A stretch of DNA of 64,000 nt from the NCBI GenBank assembly GCA_003214855.1, contig QCLC01000004.1:32809-96808 (forward strand). The letters are read 5' to 3'. The position numbers and the translations under genes are program-made. The notes under the pieces are model-generated. The model saw only the letters and a program-made list of their open reading frames with translations. It ran no database searches and was not told the DNA's origin. Positions 28,161-37,199 of the stretch are shown here, piece after piece; position 1 is the first letter of the stretch; every line of letters begins with the position of its first letter. Source of the stretch: Prochlorococcus sp. AG-412-I05 (GTDB taxonomy: Bacteria > Cyanobacteriota > Cyanobacteriia > PCC-6307 > Cyanobiaceae).

Positions 28161-28613
28161 CTATTCAGCTCTATTACAAGCCAAGCAACCACCATTGATT
28201 CGATAAGGCGAAAGATGACCATTCAGACAATAAGTGCCTCTAAAAAATTTCTTTACGCCGATTTCCCTGGCATGAGCATCAGTCAAGGGAAGTTTTAGCC
28301 ATTGATCTGGAACCTTGCCGACAAGATTCTTTCGAACAATTAGCGCCTGCTTTCGTCTTAAGTTCTCCTCACGATCGTTCTTATCACAAACAGCCTCAGT
28401 TGTGAGTTCCCGAGAACATTCAATGCATTCGGTAATATTCTTTTTCTTTCTCAACCGATGAGATAAAGAGTCACTCGGAACTTCACGCTCATTGCCACAA
28501 CTACAGCGGCACCACCAATAGCAATTACCTGCTGCGGTTCGGCGATTTGATGCACGAACAACAGTTAAGCGTCCATAAACTTCTCCCAGCCGATCTCGAG
28601 GCTTACTAGGCAT
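28161..28613 (-). CDS. zinc-ribbon protein resembling a homing-endonuclease/AP2-HNH accessory domain
   Basis: A 150-residue basic protein. The N-terminus GEVYGRLTVVRAS and the following C-R-C-S-C-G-N with a later C-I-E-C resemble the zinc-ribbon module found at the start of many phage HNH/AP2 homing proteins (general form F-G-R-L-T-V ... C-x-C-x-C-G). A second metal-like site at the C-terminus, C-L-N-G-H ... C-L-A-C, resembles an HNH/endonuclease VII remnant. No complete HNH catalytic motif is visible. It is inferred to be a mobile-DNA-derived DNA-binding protein. It is 470 bp from tRNA-Ser. Confidence 0.6.
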   Translation of the reverse strand: MPSKPRDRLGEVYGRLTVVRASNRRTAAGNCYWWCRCSCGNEREVPSDSLSHRLRKKKNITECIECSRELTTEAVCDKNDREENLRRKQALIVRKNLVGKVPDQWLKLPLTDAHAREIGVKKFFRGTYCLNGHLSPYRINGGCLACNRAE

Positions 28614-29087
28614 CAGTAACTTATCAAGTCATGCTTGGACAAATATAATTGACCTCTGGGATCCAACCTCCAAATGCCTGCTTGGCAGCTGTGAAACATT
28701 AGATAGTCAAAATATCCATGAAGATCATACAGGATTGGGAATAGCGCATGACAAAATTAGGATTTGAATACAATGATGTTAATGGCTTAGCGAGATTTCT
28801 CAAAGGAATCGTACTCTTGATATATCGAGGAGCTCACTTCACAAAAAGGAGACGATTGAGGCTATCTGAATGAATAGTTCAGAACTAGCGAATTGTTTAG
28901 GGAATCTAATAATTCCATCGCGGACGAGTTCAAACATCATTGAGAAGATTTGATTGCTATGACGAGTGAATCACTTTTGCCGCAGCAGAAACACGAATCT
29001 AGAGGCTGAGTCAAGCTGGAGGTGGGTCATCATCCATTCAAAGTGATGGTTTAAAATATCAAGGCTGACTTGACAGAGTCAGTTGAG
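28614..29087. other. intergenic stretch upstream of tRNA-Ser
   Basis: 474 bp, AT-rich. Only very short frames are present. No tRNA fragment or direct repeat of the tRNA 3' end was noticed. Confidence 0.3.
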
Positions 29088-29174
29088 GGAGAGGTGGTCG
29101 AGTGGTTGATGGCTCTGGTCTTGAAAACCAGCATGTCCGCAAGGGCATCGTGGGTTCGAATCCCACCCTCTCCG
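29088..29174 (+). tRNA. tRNA-Ser (UGA)
   Basis: An 87-nt type II tRNA. The 7-bp acceptor stem is GGAGAGG/CCTCTCC with discriminator G at 29174. The anticodon stem-loop CTGGTCTTGAAAACCAG has anticodon TGA at 29122-29124. A long variable arm typical of serine tRNA (ATGTCCGCAAGGGCAT) follows, then the T-arm GTGGGTTCGAATCCCAC. No CCA is encoded. Confidence 0.96.
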
Positions 29175-29271
29175 TTTTAGTTCCCGTGACAGCAGGTTAT
29201 TAGATTTCAAAAGAGTTTCTATGTTGATTCCGGTCAAAGCAAGTAGAGTATCTATGTTTACGATGGGCTAC

Positions 29272-30357
29272 TCAAACACTTTGTAGATTTGCCTCTGCAA
29301 GCGTGACTAACTTGTTGGAGTCTGAGTCCCAAAGAATATAAGCAAAGCAATCTGGGATCTCTGAAATGCGCAAGTTCTTTGCTCCATGCAGAAGTGCTTT
29401 ATTATGTGTATGGCATGCCTTCAATCTATAATTAGGTATCCGCTCGCAAAGATGATGAATGCTGTGGAAGGAAATATCTGCAAAAAACCAATTAAGCCAA
29501 CGTGGAATATCTAAATTGCTACTCCCTTCAATTGCTGCAGTAAAGTAACTCCAGTCGTCATTACCATGAGCATAGGAACCCTCGAAATTATGTTGAACAA
29601 AAAAGACGCAAATAAAGATTGCTGCCGATGCTGTCATTACAACCGAGTAACAAGTCCAAAACAGACCGACTCCAAGCCATCGACTCATTAATAACCAACT
29701 TGCTAGAACTAAGAGGTTATTTGCCAGAAGATCTGCTAATTCACCAGAGGTATACCAATAACTTGATTGATGCTTCAGTAATTGAGAGCTAAAACTGTTG
29801 ATACTGTTCCAGCCCTCATCTCGAAGGCCTACAACAAATTGACGGCACTTAGACAAACAATATTCTGCTAATCCCAGGAGCAAGGCTAATCGAGGCTTGA
29901 TTATGAGGTAAAAGAAACCACCAGGAAATAACATCAATGGATGCCGACTTAGAAAATAAATAGTCTTGTTAATTTTAGATAGAGATTGATACTGAGCAAG
30001 AGTTAATAAAGCTGAAGGGCCTCGATAAAGCTGCCAATTTCCGTTGTGCTTATGATGATATGCATGCCCACGTGACCAAGGGTGCTGAGGTATCGCATTC
30101 AGCACTCCTAGAAAAAACCCGGCCGAGCGGTTGAGCCAACGGGAGTGAAAAAGAGAACCGTGTCCGCAATCATGCATTAAAGCAAAGCAGCGAGACGACA
30201 GCAAAACCAATAAGACAAGAACAATGAATAATTGAGCAGCCTTCAGGCCAACTGGAGAGGATGCATGCCCGATCAATGACACCATCAGCCATAATCCAGC
30301 GATCGGAACAAGAGTGGAGAACAACTGCCAACAAGCCCTAGGGTCACTACGTTGCAA
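29272..30357 (-). CDS. membrane fatty acid desaturase (three His boxes)
   Basis: A di-iron acyl-lipid desaturase-type protein (361 aa). The histidine boxes are H-D-C-G-H (about residue 63), H-A-Y-H-H (about 99) and H-S-I-H-H (about 297). Long hydrophobic segments flank them, consistent with a thylakoid or plasma membrane enzyme. The regiospecificity is unknown, and a hydroxylase or ketolase is also possible. The only usable start in this frame is TTG at 30357. However, the frame is open 35 codons further, to a TAG at 30463-30465, and the upstream residues (DPPTPPENRPLNRTDFVIEP) look coding, so the true N-terminus may be longer. Confidence 0.85.
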   Translation of the reverse strand: MQRSDPRACWQLFSTLVPIAGLWLMVSLIGHASSPVGLKAAQLFIVLVLLVLLSSRCFALMHDCGHGSLFHSRWLNRSAGFFLGVLNAIPQHPWSRGHAYHHKHNGNWQLYRGPSALLTLAQYQSLSKINKTIYFLSRHPLMLFPGGFFYLIIKPRLALLLGLAEYCLSKCRQFVVGLRDEGWNSINSFSSQLLKHQSSYWYTSGELADLLANNLLVLASWLLMSRWLGVGLFWTCYSVVMTASAAIFICVFFVQHNFEGSYAHGNDDWSYFTAAIEGSSNLDIPRWLNWFFADISFHSIHHLCERIPNYRLKACHTHNKALLHGAKNLRISEIPDCFAYILWDSDSNKLVTLAEANLQSV

Positions 30358-31190
30358 GTAGGGCTCAATGACGAAATCAGTCCTGTTTAAAGGCCTGTTC
30401 TCTGGTGGGGTTGGTGGATCGTAGGATTGTGGTGCGATCTGACTAACGTTTGAAGTGTGCTTCTAATATGACAATTTTATCAGCAAGCTGCTCCTTTGCA
30501 TAGAGGTGGATGAAATCGCTAAGCGGGTAAACACATTTCAGACTACCGATCTGTTGATTATGGCTAGGCGAGCATCACCCCAAAAAGGAGTTGAGAACTT
30601 CATTGAGGAACAATCAATCAATAGCGAATACACAAGCCAAATACTCATCCAATAAATATATTATTGGAAAAGCATCATGATTTAAAACCATGAAAAAATA
30701 TGCGACAAAACAATTCTACTGCGTTTAACGAATGCCAATTAGGTTATCGGCAACAATCTTCAAGCAATACACGCTGAGATAACTAAAAAAATGATATAAA
30801 GGCCTAAGCATCAAGACACAAGCAAATCTTGCCAGCCTGCACTAGGCATCAACCAAAGACAATCAATGACTAAAAAAACTAGTAGTGCATAATAGAATAG
30901 GGCATTGAAATCAACAATCAAAGCCTATCTCAAACCTTTTGCGGAGGTTTCTTAGTATTAAAAGAACCAGAGCGTGGCAAGAATCAAGCCGTCAAAATGA
31001 AAAGCATCGAAACCAACTAAAACTTGCTAGAAAACAAAGATCGGCGCAAAACAAGGCCTATCAAAAGGCTACCAAGGAACAATCGTCAAATAGATCTAGA
31101 TGTAGGGACTGATTTTTATATTTTGATTGGCCGATTAAACCAAGAGTAGTTTATGATTCTGTAGGAATAGATTACAGAAAATCTGAAGAT
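30358..31190. other. long AT-rich intergenic stretch with weak ORFs
   Basis: 833 bp. The first 105 bp may encode the desaturase N-terminus. On the + strand are a 31-codon frame (30560-30655, starting MARRASPQKGVENF) and a basic 57-codon TTG-led frame (30940-31113, containing LKLARKQRSAQNKAYQK). Both are weak. A 6-bp hairpin (AAACCT/AGGTTT) lies at 30933-30951 without a T-run. Confidence 0.3.
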
Positions 31191-31934
31191 CTAAAAATGC
31201 GATGGCCAAAGCTCGCGATATAAATCTGCAATTAATTGTAGCCGCCTAGGTCTACTAATCCTGCTATACAATCGCTGCTGATCAATCAAAATATCTGCTG
31301 CGTTCTCGCCAAGGGCCGCACTGATGAAATCATTGTCTTCAGCAATCCACCGAAAAACATCTTCATCCTCGACCTCTAGATGAAACTGGAGGCCATAGGC
31401 CAATGGGCCAATTCTGAACAATTGCTCACGGCAACGAACACTACTGGCAAGAACGTTGGCTGTTTGAGGCAGAATTATCCTGTCGCCATGCCAATGCAGA
31501 ACATCCAGTGGCTGCATTAAAGACGGTAGCAGTGACTGATTTGCTGCCTCGAGCGTTGATGTAATTGGTGCCCACCCAACTTCCGCAAGTGGTCGCGGTG
31601 GATCGTCGCCCAACAGCGGTTCAACGCCACCACCACCAGCATGTGCAAGTAACTGTGCACCAAGACAAACACCAACAAAAGGGATCTGATGATCCAAGGC
31701 TTGTTGAATTAAGAGAACCTCATCCTCTAACCATGGGCAGGCTGGGTTATGCAGATCGCCTACGCCCATCGGTCCTCCTAGGACCAGCAAACCATCTCCT
31801 TTAACCAAAGAAGGCAAAGGTTGCCCTAGGTCTACACGGATGACATGGACTGCCATACCGTGTTGTTGTGCAAAGTCTTGAAACAAACCAGGAGTTTCAC
31901 GATCTAAATGTTGAACAACAAAAAGGCAAGTCAT
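31191..31934 (-). CDS. class I glutamine amidotransferase-like protein
   Basis: A 247-residue GATase1 domain protein, similar in size to the stand-alone GMP-synthase-like amidotransferases. The catalytic Cys lies in FVGVCLGAQLLAHAGG (about residue 92), and the His-x-Glu pair in LQFHLEVE (about 184). LLVLGGPMGVGDLHNP precedes the nucleophile elbow. No synthetase domain is attached, so the nitrogen acceptor is unknown; some relatives are gamma-glutamyl peptidases. Start ATG. It is isolated between two long intergenic gaps. Confidence 0.85.
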   Translation of the reverse strand: MTCLFVVQHLDRETPGLFQDFAQQHGMAVHVIRVDLGQPLPSLVKGDGLLVLGGPMGVGDLHNPACPWLEDEVLLIQQALDHQIPFVGVCLGAQLLAHAGGGGVEPLLGDDPPRPLAEVGWAPITSTLEAANQSLLPSLMQPLDVLHWHGDRIILPQTANVLASSVRCREQLFRIGPLAYGLQFHLEVEDEDVFRWIAEDNDFISAALGENAADILIDQQRLYSRISRPRRLQLIADLYRELWPSHF

Positions 31935-32697
31935 TTGAATGGAAAATGAATTTGTTGCACTGATATTGTTGAGGTTAACCGCTACAGCGCTATCAACACC
32001 ATGATTGAAAAGGGTTGACCCCTGAAATGAGATCTATAAATAAATAAATGCAACTAAAGAAAGAAAAAACCAAAGCATGAAAAGTAATCTATAGTTTTGA
32101 CCAATACCATTAATAACACAAACAGTGATTATTTTAGAATAATGAAAAGCAATAAGGCCATTGATCAAAAGGATTCCGTACAGCGTTTCTATCAAAATAA
32201 ATATTAGGTACTGAGTGCATAAAAGTTACCTCTGGCCGTAGGTTTCAATCAGCAGCATGGTTGTATCAATGTTCTTAGACCTGTAAATAAAAGAATAAAG
32301 ATGGAGTTCAAAAACTACTAATTGTTGAGGTAAAATTCACAGGGAAAATAAGATACAGAGTCTGTGGCGGTTTTTTTCAATATCGGGGCTCTGGAGGTAA
32401 CTTCTATTGGAAGATCATGAAGGCCAAATGATCTAAGTACGTAATCTATAATAGAAAGATTGTAGTCAATCATAAATTAATAGGATTCGGATCAGAAATC
32501 ATCTTTTTATCTACAGTCTGTGATCGACAACTTGCCATCAAATCAAAGCTTCTATAGAGTACTGGTTTAGTTATAAAAATCCATCTTACTAAGTAGTTCA
32601 ACATCAATGTATAGTCCATGAAAGACAGAATTGATAGCTGTAAAGTCTAAAATTGTGATCATAAATAATCTCAGAATATATGTGCTTAGCCGACCCA
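31935..32697. other. long AT-rich intergenic stretch, nothing recognised
   Basis: 763 bp of low-GC DNA with many stops in all frames and no convincing RNA or ORF. Confidence 0.35.
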
Positions 32698-33111
32698 TTA
32701 CCAAGCCTTGAAGCTAACTGGCTGATATTTGGTAAATTCTAGGGTCCAGCCCCTGTCGGCTATTTTTTTCAAATCCAGAAGGAAGCTCGAGAAGTCCCCA
32801 CTTTGGATCCAGGCAGCCTTGATTGCGGGTAGATCCTCCGGTAAATGCTCCATTGGCAGTTCTACAAGTAGGAAGCTGTTTGCTCCAACAGCTCGGTTCA
32901 AGGGGCCGTCATCTGTACGTTGCCATATGCGCAGCAATAATTCCAACGCAAGGGACATGCCATCATCTGATGGCATGTCAAGACGCGCTTGTTGTCCACC
33001 ACTGTCCGCATTGCCAGGTGGATTCGACTGTGATTTACCTGAAAGTGGTAGTGCACGCTTACCATTTTGCTCAAGCAAGGCCAAGGCAATTAGATAGGGA
33101 GCATCAGCCAT
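32698..33111 (-). CDS. hypothetical protein, 137 aa
   Basis: An ATG-started frame. The N-terminus YLIALALLEQNGKRALPL and the C-terminal half (SFLLVELPMEHLPEDLPAIK, then ILLDLKKIADRGWTLEF-like) are coding-like; a low-complexity linker joins them. No family is recognised. Two overlapping frames on the opposite strand are rich in Ser/Arg/Cys and look like shadows. The linker DNA contains a perfect 12-bp inverted repeat at 32954-32979. Confidence 0.5.
   Translation of the reverse strand: MADAPYLIALALLEQNGKRALPLSGKSQSNPPGNADSGGQQARLDMPSDDGMSLALELLLRIWQRTDDGPLNRAVGANSFLLVELPMEHLPEDLPAIKAAWIQSGDFSSFLLDLKKIADRGWTLEFTKYQPVSFKAW
32954..32979. repeat. perfect inverted repeat, 12-bp arms, 2-nt spacer
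   Basis: GACATGCCATCA-TC-TGATGGCATGTC. The arms are exact reverse complements. It lies inside the 137-residue hypothetical CDS and encodes its MPSDDGM region. Cruciform or hairpin formation is possible. It is not followed by a T-tract, so it is unlikely to be a terminator. Confidence 0.85.
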
Positions 33112-33282
33112 AAGGCATCATCGGATCCTCCATCATGACGGGTTAACAGGCCTGCAATGGAAAGAAAAGCAAAAAGGCTGTATTGACATCATTCTAACGA
33201 GACATTCCTAAATCCAGACAGTGCATCAATTCCTTCATCCAGATTGAATAATGAGGGAAAGCTGCCATGATTTGAATTAATC

Positions 33283-33402
33283 ATGAGTACGAAGATGGAC
33301 AACCCAGAACGGCCCGTATGGATGAACTGGGCATTCCTAGGTATATTTCTTTGGACCAGTTGGCAATTAGCCGGATTTTGGATGGAACGCCTCAACGGAT
33401 AA
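33283..33402 (+). CDS. small single-pass membrane protein (39 aa)
   Basis: ATG to TAA. The peptide has a polar N-terminus (MSTKMDNPERPVWMN) and one Trp-rich hydrophobic helix (WAFLGIFLWTSWQLAGFWM). Regular codon use and the single-helix shape resemble the many small membrane proteins of picocyanobacteria; the function is unknown. An internal ATG at 33295 is an alternative start. The overlapping 72-residue minus-strand frame is judged a shadow. Confidence 0.55.
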   Translation: MSTKMDNPERPVWMNWAFLGIFLWTSWQLAGFWMERLNG

Positions 33403-34065
33403 GCCATCAGCTGAGTTTAAGTACACAGAGAAAAGAAATAGAGAGTTGCTGCTTATAGAACACAGCTCAAATGAAACCTGCAACAATAATCCCCACAATC
33501 AATGATAATATCCTGATATCATTAATCATAAGACATGACTTGAATAAGCTCTATACAAACTTTATTGAATTTAAGTCATTAGAAATTGAATAAACCAAGC
33601 TATAGTGAAAAGAAACTATCAGCAAAGGTCTACAATAAAAAATTGTCATTAATTTAAGAATAAATAAAAAGTCGTACTAACACGTACTGCCGAAGCCGGA
33701 AAATCATGCTGATGGCCTTTAGAATATGTGCTTGATATAAAATAAATCACTTATTTAATTCAAATTCTGCAGCTATTTAAAGGCTCATCTAGCCAAAGCG
33801 TCAGTACATTGAAAAGCCTTACCAATGATTCAGAGGGTTCTTAAAGATACTAGTTAACAAAGCATTGCCTACTGAACTTACATCCGCAGAAAAAACCACA
33901 ATTCTTCAATCACACAATGTATGCAACTGAGCTTGCTTGACAAGGAAAATCATAGAGCCTTCTAGAATAATCAATATGTTGTATCAATAAGCACGGACTT
34001 GAGTTAATAATGGACGACATAAATAAGCCTTGCTGGATTAAGACTGGTTTGCTTTTATTGAATCC
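33403..34065. other. AT-rich intergenic stretch upstream of flavodoxin
   Basis: 663 bp without recognised genes. The region just upstream of the flavodoxin ATG should hold its iron-responsive promoter, but I could not pick out a Fur box with confidence. Confidence 0.35.
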
Positions 34066-34590
34066 ATGGCTGTCGGCATCTACTTTGCAACAACAACAGG
34101 GAAAACTGAGGATATCGCTGATCGGCTTCATCCTCTCCTCAATGGCACTAATAGTCCTCAGGATTTAGCTGATCTACAGGACTTAAGCACGCTAAACGAT
34201 TTAGATGCGATTATCTGTGGTATTCCAACATGGAACACAGGTGCAGATAGTGAACGATCTGGTACAGCTTGGGATTCAATGCTCGAGGCCATATCCCAGT
34301 TAAGCCTTAGTGGTAAACAGGTCGCAATCTATGGGCTCGGAGACTCATCGACTTATACCGAAAACTTCTGTGATGCTATTGAGGAACTGCATCAGTGCTT
34401 CAAAAATGCAGGAGCTACAATGGTGGGGTATGTTTCAAAAGATGGTTATACATTTGAAGATTCAAAGAGTTTAATAGGAGACAAGTTCTGTGGTCTACCC
34501 CTCGATGAAGACAGCGAATCAGACATGACGGATGATCGGCTGATGTCATGGGCTATTCAGCTTAAGCAAGAGATACCTGCATTGAAATAA
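34066..34590 (+). CDS. isiB: flavodoxin (long chain)
   Basis: An FMN electron carrier that replaces ferredoxin under iron limitation. The phosphate loop is TTTGKTEDIA (residues 9-18), the 50s loop PTWNTGADSE (about 55-64) and the 90s loop GLGDSSTYTENFCDAIEE (about 95-112). The ~20-residue insert of long-chain flavodoxins is present. The C-terminal DDRLMSWAIQLK is typical. At 174 aa it is normal. The gene is monocistronic within an accessory region, as often for isiB in picocyanobacteria. Confidence 0.95.
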   Translation: MAVGIYFATTTGKTEDIADRLHPLLNGTNSPQDLADLQDLSTLNDLDAIICGIPTWNTGADSERSGTAWDSMLEAISQLSLSGKQVAIYGLGDSSTYTENFCDAIEELHQCFKNAGATMVGYVSKDGYTFEDSKSLIGDKFCGLPLDEDSESDMTDDRLMSWAIQLKQEIPALK

Positions 34591-35031
34591 TTCTACTCAT
34601 AGATATCTCTATTAGACGAGAGACCGCAACACCAAATAACTAATATCAGCTTTTTACATATCATCGATCGATTAATAGTCTGGTATTGATCGATGAAGAG
34701 ATTAGACATTTCATCGTCACAATAATGAAGCTTTGAGCTAACTTTGCGATTCATGATTTATTCCAAGATCTTTAGATTGTTTGTGATCTTCATCAGACCT
34801 TCTAGTGTCTTATAACGATAGGAAGGATGTTTTGTTACAGATTATATTCGCTAGGTTCTATTGCTAAGGAATGTCTAATGTCTATTTGGAGAAGATAAAT
34901 AGCTCATCATTTAAATCCACAAAAGCCTTTTTAATCAAATATTGACATAAGAAAGTGTACAATAAGCTGCTTTAGTTATTCTGTAGCGGGTTTTAATATC
35001 AAGCTGTTGATGCAAGTCAAAGCTGAACGAT
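34591..35031. other. intergenic stretch with an imperfect inverted repeat
   Basis: 441 bp. TCATCGATC (34661-34669) and GATCGATGA (34688-34696) form a 9-bp inverted repeat with an 18-nt loop about 70 bp after the flavodoxin stop. It has no T-run, so a terminator role is only possible. Confidence 0.3.
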
Positions 35032-35786
35032 CTAGAAGCCGAATGTCATTCTCAAGACACCACCAAACTGGTTGAGTGTTTCATCAGTATCCATAAGCCC
35101 TGAGGCAGGAGGCGCAGATAGAAGAGGCCTGGGGTTACAAGAATATTGTCAGTCGCCTGGAACTTATACCAAAGCTCTGAGAGATAGTTTCCATCATGAG
35201 ATGTGCCACCATCCTTGAGTCTTGTTGTAAATGGTGCCTGTCTGATCGCGAAACCACCAGGGTTACCTTCAACAAACAGATCATTCCATTCGAGACCAAC
35301 CATCCAGGACTGCGACTGAGAAACGTCTCCCTCGTAAACATTATTGTCATCGGCATCGTCAAAACTAGTTAAATGGAATCCCCCGCCAAAGCAATGAAGG
35401 GATCCAACAAGTCTCTTGAGGCAGCCAGTATGCAGACAATGGGAAGACATTTGTATAACTGAAGGTTCAAGAAGTGAATCCGGAGGTATCAGCTACATCC
35501 ATGCTCGAGTAAAGGACAAGATCATTATTTTGAAGATATCTATAGTTCGCAGCGACACCCCACTGCTCATCGGTATATCCGATGAGCAGTACCTGTAGCA
35601 GCAGAACAATCATTAGCTACGCCAGCACAAGAATCATCATTGGAATTGGGAGATGCTGGTGACCTGCTCGCTGGAGGTTAAATAATCGGTCACACCTTTG
35701 ATGTCTAGGTCTGCGGCATTAGCTAGCCATTGGAGCTATCAAGCCAAGGCAGCAGGTGCCACCAGCAATTGCTGGAAGAGTTTCAT
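35032..35786 (-). pseudogene. decayed outer-membrane porin (SOM/OprB-type)
   Basis: Fragments of a cyanobacterial porin can be read in order on the minus strand. At 35786 is a signal peptide MKLFQQLLVAPAALA, broken by TGA-TAG. Next comes the mature start NAADLDIKGVTDYLTSSEQV, ending at a stop where the SLH-like domain should follow. Barrel pieces follow in other frames: DEQWGVAANYRYLQNNDLVL, then SQSWMVGLEWNDLFVEGNP with ELWYKFQATDNILVTPGLFY. The C-terminus is MDTDETLNQFGGVLRMTFGF with the terminal Phe of outer-membrane proteins. Intact relatives are roughly twice as long or more, so much of the SLH and barrel region has been deleted. Several frameshifts and stops make it non-functional. Confidence 0.85.
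35562..35590. repeat. perfect inverted repeat, 12-bp arms, 5-nt spacer
   Basis: ACTGCTCATCGG-TATAT-CCGATGAGCAGT, with exact arms. It lies inside the porin pseudogene, between the ATGTA and DEQWGV parts of the old reading frame, and seems to have replaced normal coding sequence. It may be the scar of a template-switching event (inference). Confidence 0.85.
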
Positions 35787-36139
35787 TTGGTTCCTGACAC
35801 GAAAGGCGGCAAAACAGATTAACAATAGGGTGTCAATAGTATTAACCATGCCAATGCTATTCATTCCTTCAACCGCAGCAATTGCTACGTCATTATAGCA
35901 AAGCACCAAAATTTGCTCGTAATGTTTAACAAGGAACTCAAAGCAATCTGATCAATTAGACTCTACAAGAATCTATCTTAAAGTCAGCTAGATTCAAAAT
36001 CTGAGATTAGTGAATAAAAGCATGAATGCATCATAAAGCCCAATATTCTCAGTCATTGAGAGTTGAAAAAAAGGATGGCTAGCTAATATTTTGAAAATAT
36101 TAGTTAACTCAAGATGTGATTTTGGTCAGGCTCGGTTGA
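35787..36139. other. intergenic, nothing recognised
   Basis: 353 bp AT-rich; the former porin promoter region and the 3' flank of ppk2. No ORF or RNA was recognised. Confidence 0.35.
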
Positions 36140-37069
36140 TCAATCATACGGATAGGCATTGGGTACAAAAAACTGCTCATTAATTGGTGGGCGCTCATAT
36201 TCACCCTGTTCAGGCCTAGCTGGGAGTTTGATGGCCGGCGGTGTCATATCTTCCCAGGGGACCTTGCTGAGCAAATGGCGAATACAATTCAGACGAGCTC
36301 TACGTTTATCATCAGCCTCTACGGTGAACCATGGAGCTTCAGGAATATTGGTGTGAGTAAACATCACATCCTTTGCTTTGGAAAATTCAACCCAACGATT
36401 ACGAGCTTCAAGATCCATCTCGCTAAGCTTCCAACGACGCGTCAAATCGTTAATCCTTGACTGGAATCTCGCCTCCTGTTGTACGTCACTAACTGAAAAC
36501 CAATACTTCAGTAAAAGAATGCCACTTTGTACGAGCATCCTTTCAAGTTGAGGACAAGCTTGATAGAAGCGCTCTAGCTCATCTTGTGTACAAAAACCCA
36601 TCACCCGTTCCACTCCAGCGCGGTTATACCAACTGCGATCAAATACGACAATTTCTCCAGCACTAGGGAAATGATCAACGTATCGCTGGAAATACCACTG
36701 AGTCTTTTGTTGATCTGATGGGGTGCCCAAGGCCACCACACGGCAACCTCGGGGATTCAAAGGTTCTGTCAATCGTTTGATCGTGCCCCCCTTTCCAGCT
36801 GCATCACGGCCTTCAAACAGCACAATCATGCGAAAACCAGTGGCTTTTATCCAGTACTGCATCCTCACCAAATCAGACTGAAGCTTCTTTAATTCAGACT
36901 CATATAGGTTCTTGTTGAGACGTAGAACACTTGAATGAGGACCATCTGAACATGCTGATGGATGTTGGATATCATGATCAGTACCATCCAGACTTTCCCT
37001 ATCCAGCTCACTGATTTTCTCTGATGAGACAGAAGCCTTATTCTGTTTCTTGTTCTTGTCTTTGCCCAT
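36140..37069 (-). CDS. ppk2: polyphosphate kinase 2 (PPK2 family)
   Basis: It phosphorylates nucleoside mono- or diphosphates with polyphosphate. The P-loop is VLFEGRDAAGKGGTIKRL (about residues 82-99), Walker B is VVFDRSWYNRAGVERVMGF (about 140-158), and the lid/Arg-rich segment is EARFQSRINDLTRRWKLS. The single PPK2 domain of ~230 residues (class I type) is preceded by a ~45-residue polar extension rich in Lys/Ser that is probably disordered. Start ATG. It is relevant to phosphorus storage, together with the Phn-type importer earlier in the window. Confidence 0.92.
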   Translation of the reverse strand: MGKDKNKKQNKASVSSEKISELDRESLDGTDHDIQHPSACSDGPHSSVLRLNKNLYESELKKLQSDLVRMQYWIKATGFRMIVLFEGRDAAGKGGTIKRLTEPLNPRGCRVVALGTPSDQQKTQWYFQRYVDHFPSAGEIVVFDRSWYNRAGVERVMGFCTQDELERFYQACPQLERMLVQSGILLLKYWFSVSDVQQEARFQSRINDLTRRWKLSEMDLEARNRWVEFSKAKDVMFTHTNIPEAPWFTVEADDKRRARLNCIRHLLSKVPWEDMTPPAIKLPARPEQGEYERPPINEQFFVPNAYPYD

Positions 37070-37199
37070 CTCACTTCTCTAGCGAAGAAAGCCTATATTG
37101 CCGCCTAAAATGAAAAAAAGAAACCATCAATCAAGTTTTCTCAAACATTGATCAATCTAAAAATACAATTAGGATATCAAGAGCATTTTACTCTAATGA

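Noticed and set aside
30933..30951. Hairpin AAACCT-TTTGCGG-AGGTTT as a terminator
   Set aside because: Only 6 bp and no following T-run, and no gene ends nearby.
33189..33407. 72-residue minus-strand ORF
   Set aside because: Antisense to the 39-aa membrane protein, which has the better hydrophobic pattern.
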